From Proteinivorax hydrogeniformans (GTDB taxonomy: Bacteria > Bacillota > Proteinivoracia > Proteinivoracales > Proteinivoracaceae), in the NCBI RefSeq assembly GCF_040515995.1, contig NZ_CP159485.1, positions 2,170,001-2,234,000 on the forward strand: 64,000 nt of DNA. Direction: 5' to 3'. A program made the translations under genes and the position numbers. The notes beneath the pieces are model-generated. The model had not been told where the DNA came from and searched no databases. It saw nothing but the letters and a program-made list of their open reading frames with translations. Positions 52,093 through 59,931 of this stretch are shown here, piece after piece (within the stretch, counting starts at the first letter, position 1; each line of letters opens with the position of its first letter).

Positions 52093-52575
52093 TTACTCTT
52101 TTGTGAATTCCTCTTTAAAATTTTTAAACATGGACTTAATTTCAGGATGACAGCTTAAAAAACTATTGAACGTATGGAAAAAACGGAGAGTCTCTAATGA
52201 ACAATTATGCTCTATTAACTCAACATCTTTTAAACTAACTTCAGATGAGCATATATTTTTAAGAAACAATTCTACGATTTCGTGTCTGCTTAACAGAAAA
52301 CGTCCTACTTCCATTCCTTTTTTTGTTAACTTTATTGTACCATATTTTCTATAACTTACTAACCCTAAATCTGCTAACCTTTTCATCATTTTTGTTACCG
52401 AAGATTCTTTAACATTTAAACGCTTGGCCAAATCCGTAACCCTAATGCCTTCATCACATTGCCTAAAACGGTATATCATTTCTATATAGTCTTCCATACT
52501 TGATGTTAATTTATCATTTGTCATATTAGCAAGTTGATACCCCCGAACAGTGCGAAACTTGTCATCTTTACTCAT
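52093..52575 (-). CDS. mntR: DtxR-family metal-dependent repressor, MntR-like
   Basis: 160 residues. The winged-helix DNA-binding part reads RVTDLAKRLNVKESSVTKMMKRL. Metal ligands line up with Bacillus MntR: Asp and Glu in MEDYIEMIY, His in SRHEIVELF, and Glu, Glu, His in DVELIEHNCS. No C-terminal SH3-like domain follows, as in MntR. It should sense manganese and control the divergent transporter. A GGGGGAG site precedes the ATG. The 151-nt region between the two genes has no dyad that I could call an MntR box with confidence. Confidence 0.85.
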   Translation of the reverse strand: MSKDDKFRTVRGYQLANMTNDKLTSSMEDYIEMIYRFRQCDEGIRVTDLAKRLNVKESSVTKMMKRLADLGLVSYRKYGTIKLTKKGMEVGRFLLSRHEIVELFLKNICSSEVSLKDVELIEHNCSLETLRFFHTFNSFLSCHPEIKSMFKNFKEEFTKE

Positions 52576-52726
52576 AACACTCCCCCTTTCCTCTCTATCC
52601 TAAAACTTATGATAGATGCCTATGATTTATTCCTCACCTCATTAACACTTTCTACATAGTTTATGTTAGGTACAGAAGTTTCCCTTAGCTAACTTTTGTA
52701 ACTCAATATAAATGGAGGTTGAGAGT

Positions 52727-53920
52727 ATGTTTTTAGAAATTTTAGAGCTCTTTTTTGAAAGTGCAGAAGATGCTTTTTTAGAAGTAGGAGTTTTTGTGGG
52801 AGCGATTCTATTACTTTTCGGCTATATAAATTACAGAAAATCCGGAAACTTTATTAAGTCTATTGAACGATCAAAAAGATTTCAGCCTATACTTGGTGCG
52901 CTACTTGGATTAACCCCAGGCTGTGGGGGAGCAGTTTTTGTAATGCCGTTATTCTTCAAGGGAAGTGTGACATTTGGTACTGTTGTAGCAACGCTAATGG
53001 CTACTATGGGCGATTCGGCATTCGTGCTTATACCTACTAGCCCCTACCATTATGTGCTTGTGTCAATTTTATCTTTTATTCCCGCTGTTATTACCGGCTA
53101 TTTAGTAGATAAAACAAGTTTAGGAGACTTTATTCTCCGTAAGTATAAAGAGAAGCTGGCTTTATTAAATGGACAAAAGGATAAGCTGAAAGTGGAACCA
53201 AAACCAACGCCAACACAACAAAAAAATGGCTTAAAACTAACCTATATCTTTTGGGGCTTACTTGCGGTAGGTTTGGTCTTTGGAACTATGGAAATTTTGA
53301 TGATAGATATAGGGGAGTTTTCCTCTTTTCTAGGTGAGTTTGGAGACATCGTCGGTATTGTAGGAACTCTATTCTGCCTAGGTATAATGTTTAAAGGTAA
53401 AAAGTGGATTAGAGACGATAGCGTTGAAAGTCAAGAGGCTAAGTCTAAATCGTTAAAAGCAACTTTGAAGCATAGCACGTTAGAAACTGCCTTTGTAACA
53501 AGTTGGGTGCTAGTTGGATTTTTAGCTTTTGAGCTTTTAGTATTAGGAGCAGGGGGAGGGGATTACGCAGCCGGTGAGCAAGTAGTAGAAAGCGTATTGC
53601 TAGCAGCTGGGTTAGCTTCAGTTTTTGTAGCAGTTGCAGTTGGCATCATTCCAGGATGTGGTCCTCAAATTATATTTGTAGCTTTATTCACCCAAGGTTT
53701 AGTGCCTTTTGCCGCACTTATCGCTAATGCTATTTCCCAAGACGGAGATGCCTTGTTCCCTGTTTTGGCTATGGATAGGCGAAGTGCAATCTACGCTTCC
53801 TTAATCAACAAAGTACCGGCATTAATTATGGGGTTATTCATTTTCTGGCTGGAGTTTTATACAGACTTTGGCCAATATGTCCAATTAGCTTTGGATAGCT
53901 TTAAAGGAATATTTATTTAG
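52727..53920 (+). CDS. Putative manganese transporter (PF11449-like)
   Basis: 397 residues from the ATG at 52727, which follows GGAGG; an ATG at 52712 is too far upstream of it. About ten membrane helices fall in two halves with matching motifs: LTPGCGGAVFVMPLFFKG with MATMGDSAF, and IIPGCGPQIIFVALFTQG with ISQDGDALFPV. The repeated PGCG and GD residues suggest an internally duplicated channel. Families of this type are annotated as manganese transporters, probably exporters, and the divergent MntR-like gene supports that. Confidence 0.83.
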   Translation: MFLEILELFFESAEDAFLEVGVFVGAILLLFGYINYRKSGNFIKSIERSKRFQPILGALLGLTPGCGGAVFVMPLFFKGSVTFGTVVATLMATMGDSAFVLIPTSPYHYVLVSILSFIPAVITGYLVDKTSLGDFILRKYKEKLALLNGQKDKLKVEPKPTPTQQKNGLKLTYIFWGLLAVGLVFGTMEILMIDIGEFSSFLGEFGDIVGIVGTLFCLGIMFKGKKWIRDDSVESQEAKSKSLKATLKHSTLETAFVTSWVLVGFLAFELLVLGAGGGDYAAGEQVVESVLLAAGLASVFVAVAVGIIPGCGPQIIFVALFTQGLVPFAALIANAISQDGDALFPVLAMDRRSAIYASLINKVPALIMGLFIFWLEFYTDFGQYVQLALDSFKGIFI

Positions 53921-53926
53921 CAATAA

Positions 53927-53957
53927 ACCCAGCTTTGACTTTATGTTAGAGCTGGGT
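53927..53957 (+). terminator. Hairpin after manganese transporter gene
   Basis: 8-bp perfect stem ACCCAGCT/AGCTGGGT with a 15-nt loop; T-run weak. Confidence 0.5.
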
Positions 53958-54044
53958 CTATTGTGTTCTAAATTTATTTAAACCCTCCAATGGATAAGAT
54001 ATAACAAGTTTACAAACACTAATAAAAATATGAGGAGGGATATT

Positions 54045-55598
54045 ATGTCAAAAAAAACAATGACCATTGCAGCAGTCATTATAGCTGCGGTATTAGTTAT
54101 TTTCTTTTTAACAAGGGATACCGAAACTCCAGATGCCGAAGACCCTACACCTAATGGAGAGGCTGACACTCCACAACAAGAGGAAGAGGCACAACCAGAT
54201 TTTGATCAGTTTGATGGCTCCATCTATATAAATGACGAGGAAATAGAATTTGAGAACTACCCTATAGTAGATAAAGGAGTAGTTTATTTGCCAGCTTTGG
54301 AGTTGTCAGGATATAGTGAGTCGTTTGATTTAATATTTGAGCAAGGTGATAATTTGCTTTTGCTGACCAATGATAATGTAGAGACAGAACAAACACCGGA
54401 GATTGAATCTGAAGACAACATAAAACTCTACTATCATGACGTCAACTTAACGCCAGCTAATATTTTTGAGTTTCAAAACGACTTTTATATTTCAGCAAGG
54501 GATATCGCCCCACTTATGGGATGGTCGATATATGAAAATGTCTTTGCTAATTCAGTTTTTATAACTGATCAAGACTTGCCTGTAGATGATGGTGAGTATG
54601 TGGCAGTTAGACCTAGGGATGCTAGGGGATGGCAACCTCAATTGCGCTTAGATATATCTGAAGGAGAAATAGTAAAAGTAGAATATGATGAATACGACAT
54701 AGAAAACAATAGTAAACTTGATGATGATGAGTATATCGAAAACTGGCAAAACCGTTACCCAGACGTTGATCCTTTGGCCTTGATTGCGACTATGGAAGAC
54801 CAGCTTTTAGAAAGACAGAATCCAAATGATATAGATATTGCCACAGGAGCAACTGGTTCATATGCAAATTTTGTTAAACTGTCAAACTTAGCCCTTGGAA
54901 AGGCTCGCTCACAGCCTGATTTTGAGCTAACTGATGGAAACTACGAAGTATATGGCAACCCTAGCGAGAGAGGATGGACACCTCTTTTAACAATGGAGGT
55001 TACTGATGGAGATATTCGGTCTTTTAAGTATGACGAAATTGATGAAGACGGTAACCTTAAAAGGGAAAATCAAGAATACTTAGATAGCTGGAGAGAAGCA
55101 TATCCTGAAGTTGACCCTATCGCAATAATTGAAGAAAGAGAAGAGGATGTTATTAACACCCAAGACCCAAACTTAGTTGATGCTACTACCGGCGCAACAT
55201 CTTGGGGCCTAAATCTTAAAAAGCTATCGATAGGCTCCCTGCTACAAGCTGAGCAAGCTGACTTATCTGATAATGAGCAGATATATGTTTTTATAGGCGA
55301 AATGAATGCTAGAGGTGATAGACCACAACTGCTTTTAACAACATCGGATGACAGCGTAGAACAGGTAGATTTTAGCGATTATCGAAACGGAATCAACAAA
55401 AAGTTTGATGAGCCATATTTAAGTAATTGGCAAGAGCAATACCCTGATGTTGATCCGCCTGAGCTTGTACAACAGATGGAAGATACATTTCAAGAAACTC
55501 AAGATCCCGATGAACTTGACGCTATTTCAGGCGCAACATCTTGGCGTGAATCTTTTCAGGATTTAGCTAGAAGAGCTTTAGAAACTATGGGGTTTTAA
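54045..55598 (+). CDS. Membrane-anchored protein with three FMN-binding-like repeats
   Basis: 517 residues from the ATG at 54045 after GGAGGG. An N-terminal anchor helix (residues 6-23) and an acidic linker lead to a region like the copper amine oxidase N-terminal domain (GSIYINDEEIEFENYP, FYISARDIAPLMGW). Then come three repeats of about 114 residues. Each has GxYxV, WxPxL, a conserved WxxxYPxVDP block and a motif TGAT, TGAT or SGAT at about 267, 382 and 495. These resemble FMN_bind domains, in which ApbE attaches FMN to Thr/Ser. If so, it may carry electrons outside the membrane. Confidence 0.68.
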   Translation: MSKKTMTIAAVIIAAVLVIFFLTRDTETPDAEDPTPNGEADTPQQEEEAQPDFDQFDGSIYINDEEIEFENYPIVDKGVVYLPALELSGYSESFDLIFEQGDNLLLLTNDNVETEQTPEIESEDNIKLYYHDVNLTPANIFEFQNDFYISARDIAPLMGWSIYENVFANSVFITDQDLPVDDGEYVAVRPRDARGWQPQLRLDISEGEIVKVEYDEYDIENNSKLDDDEYIENWQNRYPDVDPLALIATMEDQLLERQNPNDIDIATGATGSYANFVKLSNLALGKARSQPDFELTDGNYEVYGNPSERGWTPLLTMEVTDGDIRSFKYDEIDEDGNLKRENQEYLDSWREAYPEVDPIAIIEEREEDVINTQDPNLVDATTGATSWGLNLKKLSIGSLLQAEQADLSDNEQIYVFIGEMNARGDRPQLLLTTSDDSVEQVDFSDYRNGINKKFDEPYLSNWQEQYPDVDPPELVQQMEDTFQETQDPDELDAISGATSWRESFQDLARRALETMGF

Positions 55599-55674
55599 AA
55601 AAACTTTCCCCCAGCGCTTATTTCTAATGCCTTCTTATTTAAGAACCTCATTTATAAAACTAGTATAAGAGCCT

Positions 55675-56724
55675 TTAATAACCTAGTCTTTCGAATAATG
55701 CTTCTATCTTTATGGGCCCGCCTTTTTCATAAACTTCAATTGCTATCTCAGGACGATCTGTAAATACCCCGTCTGCTCCGAAATGCCTCAGTAGCTTCAT
55801 TTGCCATGCAGGGTTAATAGTGTATGGGTGAATAATAAGCTGATGTTTATGTGCAGGTCCTAACCTCCATGGCCATGCCAAAGTTCCTACGGGACCAATA
55901 CCATCTGAAATATTAACAGCCTCTTCAATAATTTTGTTCCATCCCCGTTCTTCTTCTATGGACTCACTTATTAGCAGTACTGCCAAAACATCCGGTGCTA
56001 TTTTTTTAAGTTCCACTACACTCTCGGGATAAAAGGACTGAAAAATCACTCTAGATGAACCTTCCGCCACATTAACAGTTGGAGCACCTATTTCCTTATT
56101 AGAAGACTTATCTATACCTGAAAGCTTTGGCTCTTTTCCAATCCAACCTCTAGATTCTAGTATGTCTACTATATCTTGCTCCATCCCAGGGTATTTGTCT
56201 ATAAACTTTGTCTCTAGATATAATCCTGGATTGTTGTTTCCTGCTTCAGCTATATCGATAAGTCCATCTAATGTAAGTATTTTAAGTCCTAAGTAAGATT
56301 CTCTATACCTCTCTGGGTGCTTGTCATTAAACCAGCTTCCTATATCAAGCTTTAAAAGTTCCTCGTATGTGAATTGATCTATGGTTTGATGTAGTCTATT
56401 TGGGTACACTTCTTCTATATTTGTTGTTCTTTCTAAAGTTTCATCATGAAATACAACAATTACTCCGTCTTTAGTGCGCTGAAGGTCTGCTTCTAGATAG
56501 TCTGCCCCTAAATCTCTAGCTAACTTATAAGCGGGCGCTGTTGACTCGGGTGCCAAATGAGATGCGCCCCTATGAGCTATTACGGTAGGATGAGGGATTT
56601 CTAGTTTATCAGAAAGCTCCGCTCCTAAGCTTTGTTGCCCCATAACTGGAATTAGCAACCACACAGTAGTGAATAAAACTACCATCGCCGTAAAAGTTAA
56701 CGCTAATATTTTAAGCCATTTCAA
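55675..56724 (-). CDS. Glycerophosphodiester phosphodiesterase, membrane-anchored
   Basis: 349 residues. A hydrophobic N-terminal helix (residues 5-27) directs it to the membrane or outside. The catalytic motif VIAHRGASHLAPESTAPAY, EADLQRTKDGVIVVFHD and later FTDRPEIAIEVY define the GDPD family. It hydrolyses glycerophosphodiesters, from lipids or teichoic acids, to glycerol-3-phosphate and alcohol. The start is a TTG with GGGGTGATT upstream. It is monocistronic. Confidence 0.92.
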   Translation of the reverse strand: MKWLKILALTFTAMVVLFTTVWLLIPVMGQQSLGAELSDKLEIPHPTVIAHRGASHLAPESTAPAYKLARDLGADYLEADLQRTKDGVIVVFHDETLERTTNIEEVYPNRLHQTIDQFTYEELLKLDIGSWFNDKHPERYRESYLGLKILTLDGLIDIAEAGNNNPGLYLETKFIDKYPGMEQDIVDILESRGWIGKEPKLSGIDKSSNKEIGAPTVNVAEGSSRVIFQSFYPESVVELKKIAPDVLAVLLISESIEEERGWNKIIEEAVNISDGIGPVGTLAWPWRLGPAHKHQLIIHPYTINPAWQMKLLRHFGADGVFTDRPEIAIEVYEKGGPIKIEALFERLGY

Positions 56725-56819
56725 AATTAATCACCCCTTTTAATCTATATATTAACAATTATATTCCCCTTAGGTTAAGCAAACCCTTTTTGAAAAGAAA
56801 ATTTTGTTGCTACCATAAG

Positions 56820-56853
56820 AAACAACCAAGAAAAGACTTATTCTTGGTTGTTT
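56820..56853 (-). terminator. Terminator overlapping the end of the GNAT gene
   Basis: 13-bp stem AAACAACCAAGAA / TTCTTGGTTGTTT with an 8-nt loop; the stop codon (56838-56840) lies in the loop. T-rich sequence follows on the minus strand. Confidence 0.88.
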
Positions 56854-57353
56854 TGATTATAATATTCATGCTCTAGTATAGACATAATTAGCATTGACCT
56901 ATAGCCTTCTGGATATTTTTTGCACTCTCGAAGCAACCCTTCTTTTACAAAGCCCTCGTTAAAATAAAGCTTAATTGCAGCTTCGTTATCATCAAATACA
57001 TCTAGCCAAAGACGATGATAAGATAAGATGTCAAAGCACAACTTCTTTATTAGTTTAATAGCTTCACGGCCATATCCTTTACCTTTTTTATCGACAACTA
57101 TCCTTTCAAGCTCCAAAGATTTATCTTTCGATTTCATACCACCTATGATAATATACCCAACGATTTCCTGAGTGCTTTTAGCTTTAATAACAAGATGAAG
57201 TTTGTCTTCATCTTCAATAGTATCTATATGGTTATCTTTAGACCAAACATAGACAAATCGACTATTTTTCTTTTCCATTTCCATAACAAGTGACAAATTT
57301 AAATGGCCAGTATAGTCAAACTCTATAAGCGGCGAACAAATTTTTTCGAGCAT
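56838..57353 (-). CDS. GNAT family N-acetyltransferase
   Basis: 171 residues from the ATG at 57353, which has AAAGGAGG upstream. The open frame extends to 57539, but that part is translated tandem repeat and has no ribosome site. The acetyl-CoA loop reads VVDKKGKGYGREAI, followed by RLWLDVFDDNEAAIKLYFNEGF, the usual GNAT C-terminal part. It transfers an acetyl group to an amine; substrates could be an amino sugar, polyamine or ribosomal protein. The last codons (NQNNQE) form half of the terminator. Confidence 0.87.
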   Translation of the reverse strand: MLEKICSPLIEFDYTGHLNLSLVMEMEKKNSRFVYVWSKDNHIDTIEDEDKLHLVIKAKSTQEIVGYIIIGGMKSKDKSLELERIVVDKKGKGYGREAIKLIKKLCFDILSYHRLWLDVFDDNEAAIKLYFNEGFVKEGLLRECKKYPEGYRSMLIMSILEHEYYNQNNQE

Positions 57354-57375
57354 GGCAAGACCTCCTTTGGTGTTG

Positions 57376-57443
57376 CAGGTGCGGTTGGCAGGTGCGGTTG
57401 GCAGGTAGCTGGTGGCTGGTGGCTGGTGGCTGGTGGCTGGGGA
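57376..57443. repeat. Tandem repeats, 13-bp and 7-bp units
   Basis: Two exact copies of GCAGGTGCGGTTG (57376-57401), then GCAGGTA, four exact GCTGGTG units and GCTGGGG. The 7-bp period is the same as in the repeats at 14.58 and 21.93 kb, though the units differ. Confidence 0.9.
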
Positions 57444-57722
57444 TAGAAAAATGTTTAAGATCGGGTCGGCACAGAGGCACGACCCCTCCCCTTGACAGGG
57501 AAGACCAAGGCGCCTAGATTCTAGAAGCAGGACACTCACATTTTGCTGCCCCCTAATTTATGCTGTGTGTAACGAAGGCAGGTGCTTTTCGATGTTCTAG
57601 GGGTGATAGTGAAGCAACGAAGTCAGATACTTTTCGATGGTCTAGGGGTAAACATTTAAGCAACGAAGGCAGGTGCTTTCCCGACCCCACTAGGCTGCTT
57701 AGAGGCGCCTAGATTCTAGGCG

Positions 57723-57783
57723 CAATGGCATTCCCAGGGCGGGAGCGTATATATAATACGTGACTGGTCTGGGAATGACATTG
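57723..57783. repeat. Long hairpin, copy A
   Basis: Arms CAATGgCATTCCCAG and CTGGGAATGaCATTG (14 of 15 paired) with a 31-nt loop containing CGTAT-ATATA-ATACG, a small inner stem. The loop is identical to copy B. Confidence 0.9.
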
Positions 57784-57846
57784 AAGCAACGAAGGTAGGT
57801 GCTTTTCGACCCCACTAGGCTGCTTAAAAGTGCCCAGATTCTAGGC

Positions 57847-57909
57847 GCAATGTTTACCCCAGGGCGGGAGCGTATATATAATACGTGACTGGTCTGGGGT
57901 AAACATTGC
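57847..57909. repeat. Long hairpin, copy B
   Basis: Perfect 16-bp arms GCAATGTTTACCCCAG / CTGGGGTAAACATTGC with the same 31-nt loop as copy A. The arms differ from copy A at the centre, yet pairing is kept. Confidence 0.92.
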
Positions 57910-57930
57910 AACAACGAAGATGGGTGCTTT

Positions 57931-58935
57931 TTAGCAGCCTAGCATGAATTCGGAAGTATAAGCATACAACGCCGGCGCCCCTCCGGAATGAATAAACAAC
58001 ACTTTATCATCGGAATTGAAGCGGCCTTTTTTAATCAAATCTATTAGACCGGACATGGTTTTCCCTGTATAAACTGGATCTAATAAGATTCCTTCGGTTT
58101 TTGCTACTAGCTTTACTGCTTCTACCATTTCCTTTGTGGGCAGGGCATATCCTGGACCTATATAGCTATCATAGCAGGTTATTGATTTTTCAGAAATCGT
58201 ATGCTGTAGTCCAAGCCGCTTTGTGGTTTCGCTTACTAGCTTCATAACTTTCGGCTCCATTTTTTCTTTAGGTCTGCTGATACTAACTCCTAAGACTTTT
58301 GTTTGACTTTGGTTTACCTCAAATCCTGTGATAAGACCTGCATGCATACCCCCGCTGCCACTTGTGCATACAACGTAATCAAAAGATATACCTAGATCAA
58401 ATGATTGCTGGATAATTTCTTGTGCACAGGATACATATCCTGTTGCCCCTATAGAGTTTGAACCTCCTACAGGAATTTTGTATGGTTTACCACCGTTTGC
58501 GTAAACTTGCGAAGCTACTTTATCCATCTCTTCAAAAACATCAGTTCCGTTGGGAACTATTCTCACATCTTCCACACCCATAAGGTTGTAAAGAAAGTAG
58601 TTTCCGCTTTTTTGGGTGTCATGCTCTACGGCGGCACTTTCTTCTAAAACTAGGATACAGTTTAAGTTTTCTCTATTGGCGGCTGCTAAAGTTAGTCGAC
58701 AGTGATTCGACTGCACTCCTCCTGCTGTTATAATGGTGTCTGCTCCTTTTTCCAAAGCGTCTGCAATCAAAAACTCCAACTTGCGTGTTTTATTTCCACC
58801 GGCTGTTAATCCTAAAAGATCGTCCCGCTTTATATATATATTAGGTCCTCCTAAGCTTTTAGATAATTTTTCAAGATTCTCTATAGGTGTGGAAAAATCT
58901 GTGTACTTCCTTCTTGGCAAAGATGTCAAATCCAT
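57931..58935 (-). CDS. dcyD: D-cysteine desulfhydrase / ACC deaminase-like PLP enzyme
   Basis: 334 residues, normal for the family. The PLP lysine is in TAGGNKTRKLEFLIA, with AGGVQSNHCRLTLAAA after it, SGSGGMHAGLITGF as the phosphate loop and FIHSGGAPALYAYTSEF near the end. Such enzymes degrade D-cysteine to pyruvate, sulfide and ammonia; the ACC deaminase reaction is the main alternative. A GGAGGAG site precedes the ATG. The final codons (MLGC) share CTAGGCTGC with the downstream repeat array, so the repeat touches the gene end. Confidence 0.87.
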   Translation of the reverse strand: MDLTSLPRRKYTDFSTPIENLEKLSKSLGGPNIYIKRDDLLGLTAGGNKTRKLEFLIADALEKGADTIITAGGVQSNHCRLTLAAANRENLNCILVLEESAAVEHDTQKSGNYFLYNLMGVEDVRIVPNGTDVFEEMDKVASQVYANGGKPYKIPVGGSNSIGATGYVSCAQEIIQQSFDLGISFDYVVCTSGSGGMHAGLITGFEVNQSQTKVLGVSISRPKEKMEPKVMKLVSETTKRLGLQHTISEKSITCYDSYIGPGYALPTKEMVEAVKLVAKTEGILLDPVYTGKTMSGLIDLIKKGRFNSDDKVLFIHSGGAPALYAYTSEFMLGC

Positions 58936-58999
58936 TTATATCTCCTCCATTTATAATATTAAGTGCAGTTAAGTAGTGGGTTAAAGTTTTAGCACTTCT

Positions 59000-59332
59000 T
59001 TACTTTGTTTTTGACTTACCTTTTAATCTTCTAACTTCAAAATAAAATACCGTAATCAACGCTAAGTTAGCAATAGGCAATAAAAACATGTTAGATAGAA
59101 TTCTCAACAAATACATAGTTGAGTTTTGTTCAGGTATGTATTTGAAAAATTCACTTGCCATAAGAACTTTTATTTGCGGATAAATTAGAAAACCGATAGC
59201 TATAACAAACGCTATATATGCACAAAACATAAAGTCAAACTTGTGATATGAAAGTAGTCCTTCGCTTTGTTCATTTTCTTTTACATTATCTTTCTCCTTT
59301 AAATCCCGTCCTTTATCTTCCATCATTTTCAC
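59000..59332 (-). CDS. Small membrane protein, 110 aa
   Basis: Function unknown. The first 30 residues are charged and hydrophilic, followed by two membrane helices (FMFCAYIAFVIAIGFLIY and NMFLLPIANLALITVFYF) and a basic tail. The start appears to be a GTG preceded by GGGGGAC. It overlaps the upstream gene by 20 nt, so the two products are likely made together. Confidence 0.6.
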   Translation of the reverse strand: MKMMEDKGRDLKEKDNVKENEQSEGLLSYHKFDFMFCAYIAFVIAIGFLIYPQIKVLMASEFFKYIPEQNSTMYLLRILSNMFLLPIANLALITVFYFEVRRLKGKSKTK

Positions 59333-59726
59333 TTTTTTGTCCCCCTTTTACTGCCCTTCTAGACTCGATATACAGAATTATCATCATTAACATAGTAAGG
59401 AAGGATATTAATACCTCGCCAAAATTAAGCTGTACATATATCACACCTATATACTCTAGAAGGCCATGGTGCTTTAGAGTCTCGCTTAAATAAGGTAGTA
59501 TTTGTGTCCTTACAAATTTGATAGCGGCGGTAGATTCTAAAGCTAATATAACCCCAACCAAAACAAAGGCTGCAATGATTTTAAACTTTTCATATGATTC
59601 ACTGTTTATATGCTGCAATGCTCTTAACTTGTAAGGCTTTATAGGTAAACTAATTATAACCAACACTAACAAAGCAGCAAATTGGACTCCTATTTTCCAA
59701 ATTGGCAGTTCAATTAACCCATACAT
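59313..59726 (-). CDS. Small membrane protein, 137 aa
   Basis: Function unknown. About three to four membrane helices: VQFAALLVLVIISLPI, IIAAFVLVGVILALES, a region near IGVIYVQLNFGEVLISF and LTMLMMIILYIES. A GGGGGAG site precedes the ATG. It is first of an overlapping pair and may form a two-component membrane complex with the 110-aa protein (inference from overlap only). Confidence 0.62.
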   Translation of the reverse strand: MYGLIELPIWKIGVQFAALLVLVIISLPIKPYKLRALQHINSESYEKFKIIAAFVLVGVILALESTAAIKFVRTQILPYLSETLKHHGLLEYIGVIYVQLNFGEVLISFLTMLMMIILYIESRRAVKGGQKSENDGR

Positions 59727-59896
59727 CTAACTCCCCCTATTTATATCCATACTTGTTTTCTTGTTATTTAAGTTCTATTAAAAATATTCTAAACCCTTTT
59801 TTAAATCTATTATTATTAAGTTTTCACAGTAAAACTTTTGTTCAAAACAAGGAAGGTCGGACTCTGACATTTACTGAGCTCCAAAATAATATAAAT

Positions 59897-59925
59897 AACA
59901 CCTAGCACTTTAAGCGCTAGGTGTT
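59897..59925 (-). terminator. Terminator after ArAE-like gene
   Basis: 10-bp stem AACACCTAGC / GCTAGGTGTT with a 9-nt loop, 6 nt past the stop at 59932, T-rich after. Confidence 0.75.
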
Positions 59926-59931
59926 TAACTT

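Larger units (their letters stand above)
57509..57930. repeat. Complex repeat array with short and long units
   Basis: The word CAACGAAGgCAGGTGCTTTTC recurs near 57571, 57615, 57661, 57787 and 57912. The first two units are about 44-46 bp. The next two are about 125 bp because they gain a block with CCCCACTAGGCTGCTT, GCGCCTAGATTCTAGGCGC (itself a perfect dyad in the first copy) and a long hairpin. A further piece of that dyad lies at 57509. I see no convincing gene in 57354-57930; a 71-codon frame through it is a by-product of the repeats. The last unit runs up to the stop codon of the D-cysteine desulfhydrase-like gene. Confidence 0.85.

Noticed and set aside
52576-52726. MntR-type operator between the regulator and manganese transporter genes.
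   Set aside because: Only a 5-bp GTTAG/CTAAC dyad was found; too weak to call, although regulation here is likely.
57354-57539. N-terminal extension of the GNAT frame (62 extra codons).
   Set aside because: It is a translation of the 7-bp and 13-bp tandem repeats, has no ribosome site, and the ATG at 57353 has AAAGGAGG at proper distance.
57699-57914. 71-codon frame on the minus strand in the repeat array.
   Set aside because: Its two halves are the two hairpin copies read in sequence; no ribosome site and no protein-like conservation.
57509-57930. Possible CRISPR array.
   Set aside because: Units of ~45 and ~125 bp are contiguous with no unique spacers of constant length, and no cas gene is in the window.
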